NCBI GenBank assembly: GCA_944326795.1
Contig: CALVFJ010000006.1
Span: 1 to 64,000, forward strand
Direction of reading: 5' to 3'
DNA: 64,000 bases
Origin: an uncultured Erysipelotrichaceae bacterium
Lineage (GTDB): Bacteria; Bacillota_I; Bacilli_A; Erysipelotrichales; Erysipelotrichaceae
Each line of letters starts with the position of its first letter. Position 1 is the first letter of the stretch. The notes under the pieces are model-generated. The model worked only from the letters and a program-made list of their open reading frames with translations. It had not been told where the DNA came from and made no database searches. The translations under genes were made by a program, and so were the position numbers. Shown here piece by piece: positions 52,134-60,407 of the stretch.

Positions 52134-54439
52134 TATATCAACGCTTCCTTGATCACTTGATCAACATTTTCAACTGGAATATACGTAACGTCGTTTTTCA
52201 CGATTTCTGGTATTTCATCCATATCCTTCATATTTCCTTTAGGAATGATGATCGTTTTGATGCCAACACGATGGGCAGCTAATGATTTTTCTCTTAGACC
52301 ACCAATTGGCAAAACATTTCCGCGCAAGGTCACTTCTCCGGTCATCGCAATATCTTTTTTGACCTTCTGATTGGTTAATGCGCTAACCAAAGCTGTAGTT
52401 AAAGTAACACCAGCACTTGGACCATCTTTTGGAACGGCTCCTTCAGGCACATGGATATGGATATCATGACTTTCAAAAAATTTTACGTCGATCTTAAATT
52501 GTTTGGCATGAGATTTTACATAATCTAAAGCAATCTCTGCTGATTCTTTCATTACATCACCTAATTGACCAGTAACGACCAATCGTCCTTTGCCTTCAAA
52601 ATAAGTGACTTCAACAGGTAAAGTATCACCGCCAAAAGCCGTATAAGCTAAACCAGTTACTACTCCTACCTGATCTTTCTTCTCTTTGTTGCCATATTCA
52701 TAGATTTCTTTGCCTAACCATTCATTGATAAGCTTTTTGGTAACCTTTATCGATTTCTTATTATCTTTTAAGATTGCCAAGACCGTTTTACGACATAGCG
52801 TTGCAATCGTTCTTTGCAACTGACGTACACCAGCTTCTCGCGTATAGTGTCGGATAAGATAAATCAATTCATTTTCCGAGATCTTAAATTGCGCAGGTTT
52901 TAAACCGTTGGTTGCGATTTCTTTTGGCACTAGATGATTGATCGCAATCTGTACTTTTTCTACTTCGGTATAACTACTTAGATTGATGATTTCCAAGCGA
53001 TCTCTTAATGCTTCAGGAATGTTTTCTAGATAATTTGCGGTTGCTACGAACAATACTTTCGACAGATCATACGGTTCTTCCAAATAATGATCTGAAAATT
53101 GACTGTTTTGTTCAGGATCCAACACTTCTAACATTGCCGAACTTGGATCACCTTTGTAATCGTTGCCTAATTTATCTATTTCATCGATCAAAAATACCGG
53201 GTTTATCACCTTTGCTTTTTTCATGCCTTGAATAACCCTTCCTGGCATGCTTCCAAGATAAGTGCGGCGATGTCCGCGGATCTCTGCTTCATCCTTGACC
53301 CCACCCAAGCTCATCTTTACAAAATGACGATCTAAAGCATTCGCAATGGATTTAGCTAAACTGGTCTTACCAACGCCAGGAGGACCAACCAAGCAAAGGA
53401 TCGGAGCCTTCAAAGAATTGGTCATTTGTTTTACGGCCAAATACTCCATTATCCTATCTTTGACCTTTTCCAAGCCATAATGCTCGTTATTTAATGTTTC
53501 CATCACTTTATTCAGGTCTTCGGTATCGATCGTTTCTTCATACCAAGGAACTTTTAATAACCAATCAAGATAGGTTCTGACAACGCTAGCTTCTTGCGAG
53601 GCACTTGGTAATTGTTCATAACGGCTCAATTCTTCCAATGCTTTATTTTTTACATGCTCTGGATAAGGGTTTTCATTGATTTGTTTGCGCAATGCTTCAA
53701 CATCATCATCGCCATTTGGAACATCACCTAATTCCTCTTTGATTGCCCGCATTTTTTCTCGCAGATAGTATTCTCGCTGGCTTTCATCGATCTTTTCTTT
53801 GACCTTGCTATTGATCCGATTTTCGATCTTGGTCATTTCTTTTTCTTTTTGCAAGATTTCCAATATACGCAATAAACGCTCATTAACATCAGCCATTTCA
53901 AGCAATTCTTGTCGATCTTCCAAGCTTAAATTGTAAAATTGACCAAATTGATCCGCTAAGACCGCTGCGCTTACGCCTTTGGACAACTGTTCGATGATCT
54001 CAGCTGGAAAAGCCGCAGCTACCGACGCAATGCTTTCAAACTCACGAATCACTTTCTTTGCAAGTGCGATCTCTTCACTAGGATCACCAACGATTTCATT
54101 AATGCATTCAACATGAGCATACATCATGTCTTCACCGTTGATAAATTCAAGAACTTTTGCTCTTTCTTGACCAACAAAAGTTACGCGTAGAAAACCATTT
54201 TTGCGACGAATTAGTTTTATCTTACATACGGTTCCAACTTGGTATAGATTATCTAATTGAATATCTTCATGTAAGATATCTTTTTGACACACAACAAAAA
54301 TATTGCTTTCAAATTCATTTTGCGCAATATCTACCGCATTTACACTAGCCTTGCGCCCTACTTCGATAATTACTTCTTGTCCGGGGAAAACAACGATCCC
54401 ACGAGTGCAAACGACTGGCAGCTGTAATTCTTTTTCCAT
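52133..54439 (-). CDS. lon: ATP-dependent protease Lon
   Basis: 768 residues. N-terminal substrate domain and coiled coil, AAA+ module with GPPGVGKTS and FLIDEIDK, and C-terminal Ser-Lys protease (KDGPSAGVTL; Lys in the LPIGGLREK segment). Begins 27 bases past the stem of a terminator after tig, so expression probably depends on read-through or an unseen promoter. clpX, which lies between tig and lon in Bacilli, is absent. Confidence 0.96.
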   Translation of the reverse strand: MEKELQLPVVCTRGIVVFPGQEVIIEVGRKASVNAVDIAQNEFESNIFVVCQKDILHEDIQLDNLYQVGTVCKIKLIRRKNGFLRVTFVGQERAKVLEFINGEDMMYAHVECINEIVGDPSEEIALAKKVIREFESIASVAAAFPAEIIEQLSKGVSAAVLADQFGQFYNLSLEDRQELLEMADVNERLLRILEILQKEKEMTKIENRINSKVKEKIDESQREYYLREKMRAIKEELGDVPNGDDDVEALRKQINENPYPEHVKNKALEELSRYEQLPSASQEASVVRTYLDWLLKVPWYEETIDTEDLNKVMETLNNEHYGLEKVKDRIMEYLAVKQMTNSLKAPILCLVGPPGVGKTSLAKSIANALDRHFVKMSLGGVKDEAEIRGHRRTYLGSMPGRVIQGMKKAKVINPVFLIDEIDKLGNDYKGDPSSAMLEVLDPEQNSQFSDHYLEEPYDLSKVLFVATANYLENIPEALRDRLEIINLSSYTEVEKVQIAINHLVPKEIATNGLKPAQFKISENELIYLIRHYTREAGVRQLQRTIATLCRKTVLAILKDNKKSIKVTKKLINEWLGKEIYEYGNKEKKDQVGVVTGLAYTAFGGDTLPVEVTYFEGKGRLVVTGQLGDVMKESAEIALDYVKSHAKQFKIDVKFFESHDIHIHVPEGAVPKDGPSAGVTLTTALVSALTNQKVKKDIAMTGEVTLRGNVLPIGGLREKSLAAHRVGIKTIIIPKGNMKDMDEIPEIVKNDVTYIPVENVDQVIKEALI

Positions 54440-54465
54440 ATAAACACTTCCTTTCTTGATAAAGG

Positions 54466-54496
54466 AATAAAATAAGACGCGTTAAGCGTCTTATTT
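54466..54496 (-). terminator. Terminator or attenuator between tig and lon
   Basis: AATAAGACGC/GCGTCTTATT stem with a five-base loop overlapping the tig stop, followed by TTATTCC, a broken T-run. Likely partial. Confidence 0.65.
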
Positions 54497-55762
54497 ACTC
54501 GCAGTATCTTTTATCAAATCGTAAGCTTTACGAATCTTTACATCATATTCAAGATTTTCTGCTGGAATAAGTTTCTTAACTTCTTCGACATCCATACCAT
54601 ATGAATCAGCAATATTCTTGTATTCTGCATCAACATCGCCTTCTTCAACGGTTAAACCTTCTTTGTTAGCGATAGCTTCAAGAACCAATCTGAATTTAAC
54701 CTTATTTTGTGCATCTTGTGCAAACTGTTCCTTGATCGTATCCATGCTTTGATTGGTCATCTTTAAGAACTGATCAAGACCCATGCCTTGCTGTTGCAAG
54801 CGCATTGCGAAATCATTGATCAAGCTATTTGTTTCTTCATCGATCATTGCTTGCGGAATATCTACTTTAACACCATCAACGACCTTGGTCATCAATTCAT
54901 TCAAAGCTTTATCTTCGGCAGCTTTTGTCTTATCATTTGTTAGATTGCTCTTGATATGTTCCTTTAATTGCTCGATGGTTTCTACACCTTGGGCATTGAC
55001 ATCTTTGGCAAATTCATCATCTAATTCTGGCAATACTTTTGTTTTAACTTCATGAACCTTAACTTTGAAGACTACTGGTGCACCAGCAAGATCTTTGACA
55101 TGATAGTTTTCAGGGAAAGAAACATTAACTTCTTTTTCATCTTCTGCTTTTGTTCCGACCAATTGATCTTCAAAACCAGGGATGAAACTATTAGAACCTA
55201 AAACTAGATCATATTTTTCTGCTTTACCGCCTTCAAATGCTACGCCATCTTTAAAGCCTTCAAAATCGATCGTAACGGTATCACCATTTTCAGCAACTTC
55301 TTTGACTTGCATTTCAGCATATCTTTCCTGCAAACGTTTTAATTCATTAGCAATTTCTTCTTCGCTTACTTCAACGTTTTCAACATTATAAGGCAAGCCT
55401 TTATATTCGCCTAATTCTACTTCAGGTTTTACCGTTACTTCAAAAGTAACCGTAGCCTTATCTTCTTGTAATTCATCTAAATTTTTCAATTCAGGTCTAG
55501 CTACTACTTCTAGTCCATGTTCTTTGATGCCTTCCTGTAACATGTCATTAGCTACGCTTTCAATTGCTTCGATCATGACATTCTGTTTTGATATATGTTT
55601 TTCAACTAATTTACGAGGAGCTTGTCCCTTTCTAAATCCAGCAATTTCAACTTTTTTTGCTAGTTTATCAAAAGCTTTATCCTGGGCTTTCTTCCAAGCT
55701 TCTCCTTCGATTGATACTTTTAGTTCTCCAATAGAATTTTCTTTTAATTCCCAATTTGACAT
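54491..55762 (-). CDS. tig: Trigger factor
   Basis: 423 residues. Ribosome-binding motif GFRKGQAPRKL (N-terminal), PPIase domain (about 150-245), and a C-terminal chaperone region rich in Glu/Lys. Nascent-chain chaperone at the ribosome exit. SD AAAGGAG; own promoter. Confidence 0.96.
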   Translation of the reverse strand: MSNWELKENSIGELKVSIEGEAWKKAQDKAFDKLAKKVEIAGFRKGQAPRKLVEKHISKQNVMIEAIESVANDMLQEGIKEHGLEVVARPELKNLDELQEDKATVTFEVTVKPEVELGEYKGLPYNVENVEVSEEEIANELKRLQERYAEMQVKEVAENGDTVTIDFEGFKDGVAFEGGKAEKYDLVLGSNSFIPGFEDQLVGTKAEDEKEVNVSFPENYHVKDLAGAPVVFKVKVHEVKTKVLPELDDEFAKDVNAQGVETIEQLKEHIKSNLTNDKTKAAEDKALNELMTKVVDGVKVDIPQAMIDEETNSLINDFAMRLQQQGMGLDQFLKMTNQSMDTIKEQFAQDAQNKVKFRLVLEAIANKEGLTVEEGDVDAEYKNIADSYGMDVEEVKKLIPAENLEYDVKIRKAYDLIKDTASK

Positions 55763-55794
55763 TTGCTTTATTCTCCTTTTTTACATGCTATATT

Positions 55795-55822
55795 ATTATA
55801 ACAAATCTTATAAATAATTCAA
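55795..55822 (-). promoter_or_regulatory. tig promoter
   Basis: TTGAAT (55817-55822), 16-base spacer, TATAAT (55795-55800) with extended TGT on the minus strand. Confidence 0.65.
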
Positions 55823-55827
55823 AACAT

Positions 55828-56526
55828 TTACATTATATTAGGCTGAATTTTAACATTCTGCAAGTTATTTTTTTCGACAATATCATGATATATGTCTAAA
55901 TCATCCATCAAAACACAAACATGATGGATGATCGTTAAAGCTAATATCATGCTTTCTTCATTTTCAAAGCTCAAAGGCAGAGCTTTAAAAAAAACTTCAA
56001 TCAATAGCTGCTGAGCCATTTTTTGCAAGCTAGGATAGCTCATCAACAAGTTATTTAAGATATCAGCAGCAAGCTGATAGCTTTCAGCTTGTGATGGTCT
56101 AACCAAAGCTGATGGAATAAAATCATAACATATTCCATCTTTATATACGGTCAAAGGCTCATTTATCTGTTGTTCGATCATGATATCTATCAATAATCCA
56201 TTGATGCTATCATCCTCGCTTCTTTTCAAAAAGTCATCGATCATATCCAAATAATTTCGAACATTTAATTTGCTTAATTGATCGATTGCGATCAAAGACT
56301 GCTTTTTGCTGCCATTTAGATATTCTTCAAGCAAATTAAGGTCAAAATGATGATTATCAGGCATTTCTTGCTGACAGATCAACTTAAGCTTATGTAATTC
56401 ATTCTCAAATTGCAAAGGGACATACGGCATATTAAGCTCTTGATCGATCAATTCATTTGCCTTAACAAAAGAATTCTCTGCTAATAATGTTTGGATAGTT
56501 TCTAATATTTCATCATAATACCCCAT
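55828..56526 (-). CDS. Helical-repeat protein, possibly DUF3196-type
   Basis: 232 residues from the ATG at 56526 (SD GAGGT); an ATG six bases upstream sits in the SD. All-helical with TPR-like spacing at the N-terminus (YYDEILETIQTLLAENSF, KANELIDQELN) and no signal peptide. I associate it with DUF3196 of Mollicutes and Erysipelotrichia, with moderate certainty. It precedes tig, as the TPR protein YsoA does in B. subtilis. No own promoter seen after the tRNA terminator. Confidence 0.7.
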   Translation of the reverse strand: MGYYDEILETIQTLLAENSFVKANELIDQELNMPYVPLQFENELHKLKLICQQEMPDNHHFDLNLLEEYLNGSKKQSLIAIDQLSKLNVRNYLDMIDDFLKRSEDDSINGLLIDIMIEQQINEPLTVYKDGICYDFIPSALVRPSQAESYQLAADILNNLLMSYPSLQKMAQQLLIEVFFKALPLSFENEESMILALTIIHHVCVLMDDLDIYHDIVEKNNLQNVKIQPNIM

Positions 56527-56543
56527 GATCATACCTCGAATAT

Positions 56544-56570
56544 AAAAAAACCATCATCATACGATAATGG
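56544..56570 (-). terminator. Terminator after tRNA-Arg
   Basis: CCATTATC/GATGATGG stem (one G-U pair) with a GTAT loop and seven T's on the minus strand. Confidence 0.75.
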
Positions 56571-56581
56571 AAAATTACAAA

Positions 56582-56658
56582 TGGCGTCCACGAAGGGATT
56601 CGAACCCCTGACCGTACGCTTAGAAGGCGTATGCTCTATCCAACTGAGCTACGTGGAC
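56582..56658 (-). tRNA. tRNA-Arg (anticodon UCU)
   Basis: 77 bases including encoded CCA. Acceptor GTCCACG/CGTGGAC with discriminator G, D-arm AGCTCAGTTGGATAGAGC, anticodon stem TACGC/GCGTA around CTTCTAA (anticodon TCT), and T-arm GGTTCGAATCC. Reads AGA/AGG, the dominant Arg codons of low-G+C genomes. Confidence 0.97.
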
Positions 56659-56669
56659 AACGCTTAATT

Positions 56670-56698
56670 ATATTAACAAAAAAATATAATTTTGGCAA
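56670..56698 (-). promoter_or_regulatory. tRNA-Arg promoter
   Basis: TTGCCA (56693-56698), 17-base spacer, TAATAT (56670-56675) on the minus strand, about 11 bases before the mature 5' end. Confidence 0.65.
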
Positions 56699-56705
56699 GC
56701 TATTT

Positions 56706-57176
56706 TTAAAACAACTGATAATTAACTCTTTGGCAGATCAAAGAATCATCTTCAATATCAACCAAAGCATAACAACCCGGAGTAAAATCACGACACCGAA
56801 TGATACAGCCAGGATTGATCATCCTTACGCCCTCAACTATCTCATCATGAAAGACATGAGTATGACCATAAAAACATACATTGCATTTCTTGCTTTTTGC
56901 AAAATTTGCTAAGATTCCAAGATCTCTAAAAACGATTTGACGATGACCATGAATGATCAACGCACGAAACTTTTCGTTAAGGTCCAAGATTATATGTTCA
57001 GGATAATCAAAGATATTATCATTATTTCCTTTTACAGCATTATAATTATTCAAATATACCGGAGGAAGCTCACTATCCCCACAATGAATATAATACACGG
57101 CATCTGGATATCGCTTTAATAAAAGATCTATCGGTTCCCTATAGCCATGACTATCGCTAACAACTACTATTCGCAT
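56706..57176 (-). CDS. YfcE/MJ0936-type metallophosphodiesterase
   Basis: 156 residues. Metallophosphoesterase motifs SDSHG (D8-x-H10), HCGD, KGNND, HGHR and YGHTH. Small calcineurin-like fold with Mn2+ use in known members. Physiological substrate unknown. In other Firmicutes a homologue is often next to rph and rdgB; these are not here. Divergent from the small membrane protein gene. Confidence 0.9.
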   Translation of the reverse strand: MRIVVVSDSHGYREPIDLLLKRYPDAVYYIHCGDSELPPVYLNNYNAVKGNNDNIFDYPEHIILDLNEKFRALIIHGHRQIVFRDLGILANFAKSKKCNVCFYGHTHVFHDEIVEGVRMINPGCIIRCRDFTPGCYALVDIEDDSLICQRVNYQLF

Positions 57177-57198
57177 ACAAATCTCTACTTTCTACTTT

Positions 57199-57230
57199 AT
57201 TATACAACAAAACCTGGGATATGTTATAAT
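57199..57230. promoter_or_regulatory. Overlapping divergent promoters
   Basis: Minus strand TATAAT at 57199-57204 serves the phosphodiesterase. Plus strand TATAAT at 57225-57230 (extended TGT) serves the small membrane protein, whose -35 would fall on the other promoter's -10. Confidence 0.55.
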
Positions 57231-57246
57231 ATTACTGGTGATCTAC

Positions 57247-57603
57247 ATGAACTTTCAAAATATCGCATGGTTATTATTTTTTATCGTCTTAATTATCTTA
57301 GGAATGTTTTTCATAAGACTTTTGCTATCATTGAATCGTCTTTTGATCAACATCAATGATAAGACAAATTCTATCACAATTATTAATAATAAAAAAGAAC
57401 ATATCCAATATACATATCAGCTTCTTGATAACAGCTATCAAAAAACCAAAAAGAAAATTTATCAGTTCGTTCCATTATTGGTATTTTATATGTTATATAA
57501 GCGCCATTATAAACATTCAAATGAAATCGGCATTCGTCGAATAAAAGATGCAATTGCAGAAACTACCAAAGACTCTATCCGCATCAATTTGATCAAATTG
57601 TAA
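57247..57603 (+). CDS. Small membrane protein of unknown function
   Basis: 118 residues from the ATG at 57247, preceded by GGTGATC; an in-frame GTG at 57238 would be leaderless and cannot be excluded. Residues 5-30 are one hydrophobic helix (WLLFFIVLIILGMFF), followed by a Lys/Asn-rich region, a second short hydrophobic patch (FVPLLVFYMLY) and a basic tail. It has the layout of DUF948-like proteins but I cannot assign it. Confidence 0.6.
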   Translation: MNFQNIAWLLFFIVLIILGMFFIRLLLSLNRLLININDKTNSITIINNKKEHIQYTYQLLDNSYQKTKKKIYQFVPLLVFYMLYKRHYKHSNEIGIRRIKDAIAETTKDSIRINLIKL

Positions 57604-57630
57604 AAAGCTTCAGTTAATCTGAAGCTTTTT
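57602..57630. terminator. Bidirectional terminator
   Basis: AAAAAGCTTCAG/CTGAAGCTTTTT 12-base stem with a TTAAT loop between two converging genes. Confidence 0.92.
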
Positions 57631-58625
57631 CATTTACCTAATGCTTGCTTTAACGTCAAACCATTATCATGGATGTAAGTCGCTAATGTAACCCCAACAT
57701 AGCGAAAATGATATAGCTTGGCACTTTTATGTGTATCATTAAAGCTTTGATCGGTATATGTTTGAATAAATCCATATTTATAAGCATTATCAACAAGCCA
57801 TTGATATTGTGCGGTCTTACTGAAATTCGATGCATCCAAGCCATGTAAGCTAAGATCAACTGCTAACCCTAGCTGATGTTCATCATGACCTGGATAATTC
57901 AATATGCCACTGACATCTGGATTATTTTTTTGCATTTCATCATATATTGCTTTTTGTTTATCATAGCTTACATAACCGCGTTGAATCTCAATGCCCCCAC
58001 ATTTGGTATCTTGATATTCTTCACTATCTGTAATTGCCAAACACATTTGGTATAGAGCTTGAGCGCAAGATGCCTCTAACTGCACGCTATCATCCGCAGC
58101 TATGATTTCTTCATCAATGGCTTGCAAATTGCTAGGGACCCGGATGCCTACGGTATAAGTATCGTCTAGATAAGCATCAATGCTTTTAGCATTTTCAACC
58201 AAGATACTATCGGGATTATAAGCATCTTTTATTTCAAAATAATAAATGATCTCATTATATTTATAATTATTCAAAAGATTATATAATTGATCGACCGTGA
58301 TATAATCGCGCGTAGCTTCGACCATCTGCACGATATTTTCAGGCTTTTCCTGCCATAGTAAATTGCTTAGCTGTTTATATTCACTAGCATGATAAATATT
58401 AAAACCATCAACATCGATAAAAGAGATAAAGACATTAGGAGCAATGCTATACTCGATGATATATTCTATTTCTTCATCTGTTAGATATTCATTAATGATC
58501 TTTCTTGATTCTTCATCTTGATAAGGATAGCGTGAAAGCCGATCATATTTGATATTCATAATGCCGATGCAGGCTATAGCGATCACTAGCAGGCATGCGA
58601 CAAAGATATGTTTCTTTTTTTCCAC
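57630..58625 (-). CDS. D-alanyl-D-alanine carboxypeptidase, VanY/M15B family
   Basis: 331 residues, GTG start with SD AGAGGT. N-terminal membrane anchor (8-23), a long region of unknown role (30-190), then a C-terminal peptidase with zinc motif HDEHQLGLAVDLS and YHFRYVG. Trims the terminal D-Ala from peptidoglycan stem peptides. No van cluster is present, so this is wall maintenance rather than glycopeptide resistance. Downstream of uvrC in the same unit. Confidence 0.88.
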   Translation of the reverse strand: MEKKKHIFVACLLVIAIACIGIMNIKYDRLSRYPYQDEESRKIINEYLTDEEIEYIIEYSIAPNVFISFIDVDGFNIYHASEYKQLSNLLWQEKPENIVQMVEATRDYITVDQLYNLLNNYKYNEIIYYFEIKDAYNPDSILVENAKSIDAYLDDTYTVGIRVPSNLQAIDEEIIAADDSVQLEASCAQALYQMCLAITDSEEYQDTKCGGIEIQRGYVSYDKQKAIYDEMQKNNPDVSGILNYPGHDEHQLGLAVDLSLHGLDASNFSKTAQYQWLVDNAYKYGFIQTYTDQSFNDTHKSAKLYHFRYVGVTLATYIHDNGLTLKQALGK

Positions 58626-58648
58626 TTTAAGTTACCTCTTGCTAAATA

Positions 58649-60406
58649 TTATACCTCATTGTGCAAGGTATTGAAAATATTTTTCGCCACCTGTTCAGGA
58701 ACGATCTGTGCTAGTTCTTCGATCGAAGCATTTTTTATTCTCTTAAAACTTTTAAAATGTTTTAATAATTGTTTTTTCCGGATATTGCCAACACCATCGA
58801 TCTCATCTAAGATCGAAGCGTTTTGTGCTTTGCTTCTAAGCTTACGATGAAAGCCAACTGCTACGCGATGTACCTCATCCTGCATTCTTGCCAACATAAA
58901 AAACAGATTAGAATCATGTTTGATATTTATGATCTCATTTTTATCATTTACCAGATTAGCGCTATTATGCTTATCATCTTTCACCAAGCCACATACCAAC
59001 ATTTCAATATCTAGATCGTTTAGGATTTGTTTGGCAGCATTGATCTGCATGATACCGCCATCGACCAAGATACAATCGGGAAAAATTCCCCCTTCATTTA
59101 AAATACGAAAATATCGACGATAGATAACTTCTTTCATGCTGTCAACATCACTGACATATGTACTTAATTTATATAAACGATAATCTTTTTTAACTGGCAT
59201 CCCATCTTCAAAGACCACGCATGCACTAACATTGAACGCTCCTTGAATATGGCTATTATCATAAAGTTCGACGCGGTGGATCTCTTTATTCATCAAGGCT
59301 GAAAATTCATCAACACTAGCTTGTAGCAAAGAATCTTGATCATTTTGGTTTTCAAATTTCAGCAACAACTGTTCTTTCGCATTATTGATCGCCATGTCAA
59401 TGATTTTTTGACGATATCCTTTTTGAGGTTGAAAGATCTTTACTTCCAATACTTCGTTAATGATGCTGATATCAACTTCTTTAGGCAAGACCAGCTCTGA
59501 ACTAAATGGATGATCTTGATAATACTGCATCACAAAAGAAATAAACTCTTCTTGCGCATCACCATATAATGGAATAAGCTTAAATTCCTTTTCTAGGATA
59601 ATGCCCCGTCGAACAAAGAATCCTTGAATAGATATATATCCTTTGTCGGCATAATAAGCAAACGCATCCAAATTTGCGCGATTTTCACTTTCGATATCCT
59701 GTTTATCGCTGATATGTTCGATCGCTTTGATCATTTCGTTATATTCTTGAGCTTTTTCAAAATTTAAAGCTTCGCTTTGCGCATACATCTTTTCTTTTAA
59801 TTCATTAAGCAAATCCTGAGTATTGCCATTAAGAAAATTAGTTATTGCTTGTACCATCCCATCATAAACACTTGGTTCGATCTTATATTCACATGGTCCT
59901 AAACATTGACCAAGATGATAATATAAGCATACTTTTTTGGGCATTTTATTACACTTTCGCAAAGGATATAGCTTATTTAAGATCGCAATTGTTTGATGAG
60001 CTGCGCTAGCATCAGGATATGGTCCAAAATATTTGCTTGATCTATCCTTTTTTGCTTCCCTTACAACACGTAAAGTAGGATATTGTTCTTTGGTTAATTT
60101 TATATAAGGATAGCTTTTATCATCGATAAACATGATGTTATATTTTGGACGATGCTTTTTTATCAAATTTATCTCTAAGACCAAGGCTTCTTTTTCGCTT
60201 TTACAAATGATAAAATCAAAATCAACGATATTGGCTACTAACTTTGTTGTCTTATAATCATGAGAACCAACAAAATACTGATTAACCCTATTATGCAGAT
60301 TTTTTGCTTTGCCGACATAAATGATCTGGTTATTTTTATCCTTCATCAGATAGCAGCCAGGATCTTTGGTCAAATTGCTTAATTTTACTTTTAAAGCTTC
60401 ATTCAT
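58649..60406 (-). CDS. uvrC: Excinuclease ABC subunit C
   Basis: 585 residues from the ATG at 60406 (SD TGGAG); an ATG 12 bases earlier lies in the SD. GIY-YIG nuclease domain (PGCYLMKDKNNQIIYVGKAK), UVR motif (LNFEKAQEYNEMI), RNase H-like nuclease (YDNSHIQGAFNVSACVVF) and C-terminal helix-hairpin-helix. Makes both incisions in nucleotide excision repair. One base after mutS2. Confidence 0.95.
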   Translation of the reverse strand: MNEALKVKLSNLTKDPGCYLMKDKNNQIIYVGKAKNLHNRVNQYFVGSHDYKTTKLVANIVDFDFIICKSEKEALVLEINLIKKHRPKYNIMFIDDKSYPYIKLTKEQYPTLRVVREAKKDRSSKYFGPYPDASAAHQTIAILNKLYPLRKCNKMPKKVCLYYHLGQCLGPCEYKIEPSVYDGMVQAITNFLNGNTQDLLNELKEKMYAQSEALNFEKAQEYNEMIKAIEHISDKQDIESENRANLDAFAYYADKGYISIQGFFVRRGIILEKEFKLIPLYGDAQEEFISFVMQYYQDHPFSSELVLPKEVDISIINEVLEVKIFQPQKGYRQKIIDMAINNAKEQLLLKFENQNDQDSLLQASVDEFSALMNKEIHRVELYDNSHIQGAFNVSACVVFEDGMPVKKDYRLYKLSTYVSDVDSMKEVIYRRYFRILNEGGIFPDCILVDGGIMQINAAKQILNDLDIEMLVCGLVKDDKHNSANLVNDKNEIINIKHDSNLFFMLARMQDEVHRVAVGFHRKLRSKAQNASILDEIDGVGNIRKKQLLKHFKSFKRIKNASIEELAQIVPEQVAKNIFNTLHNEV

Positions 60407-60407
60407 A

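Noticed and set aside
57630-58625. VanY-type peptidase as vancomycin resistance
   Set aside because: No vanH/A/X or two-component genes; it is co-transcribed with uvrC and reads as a wall-maintenance enzyme.
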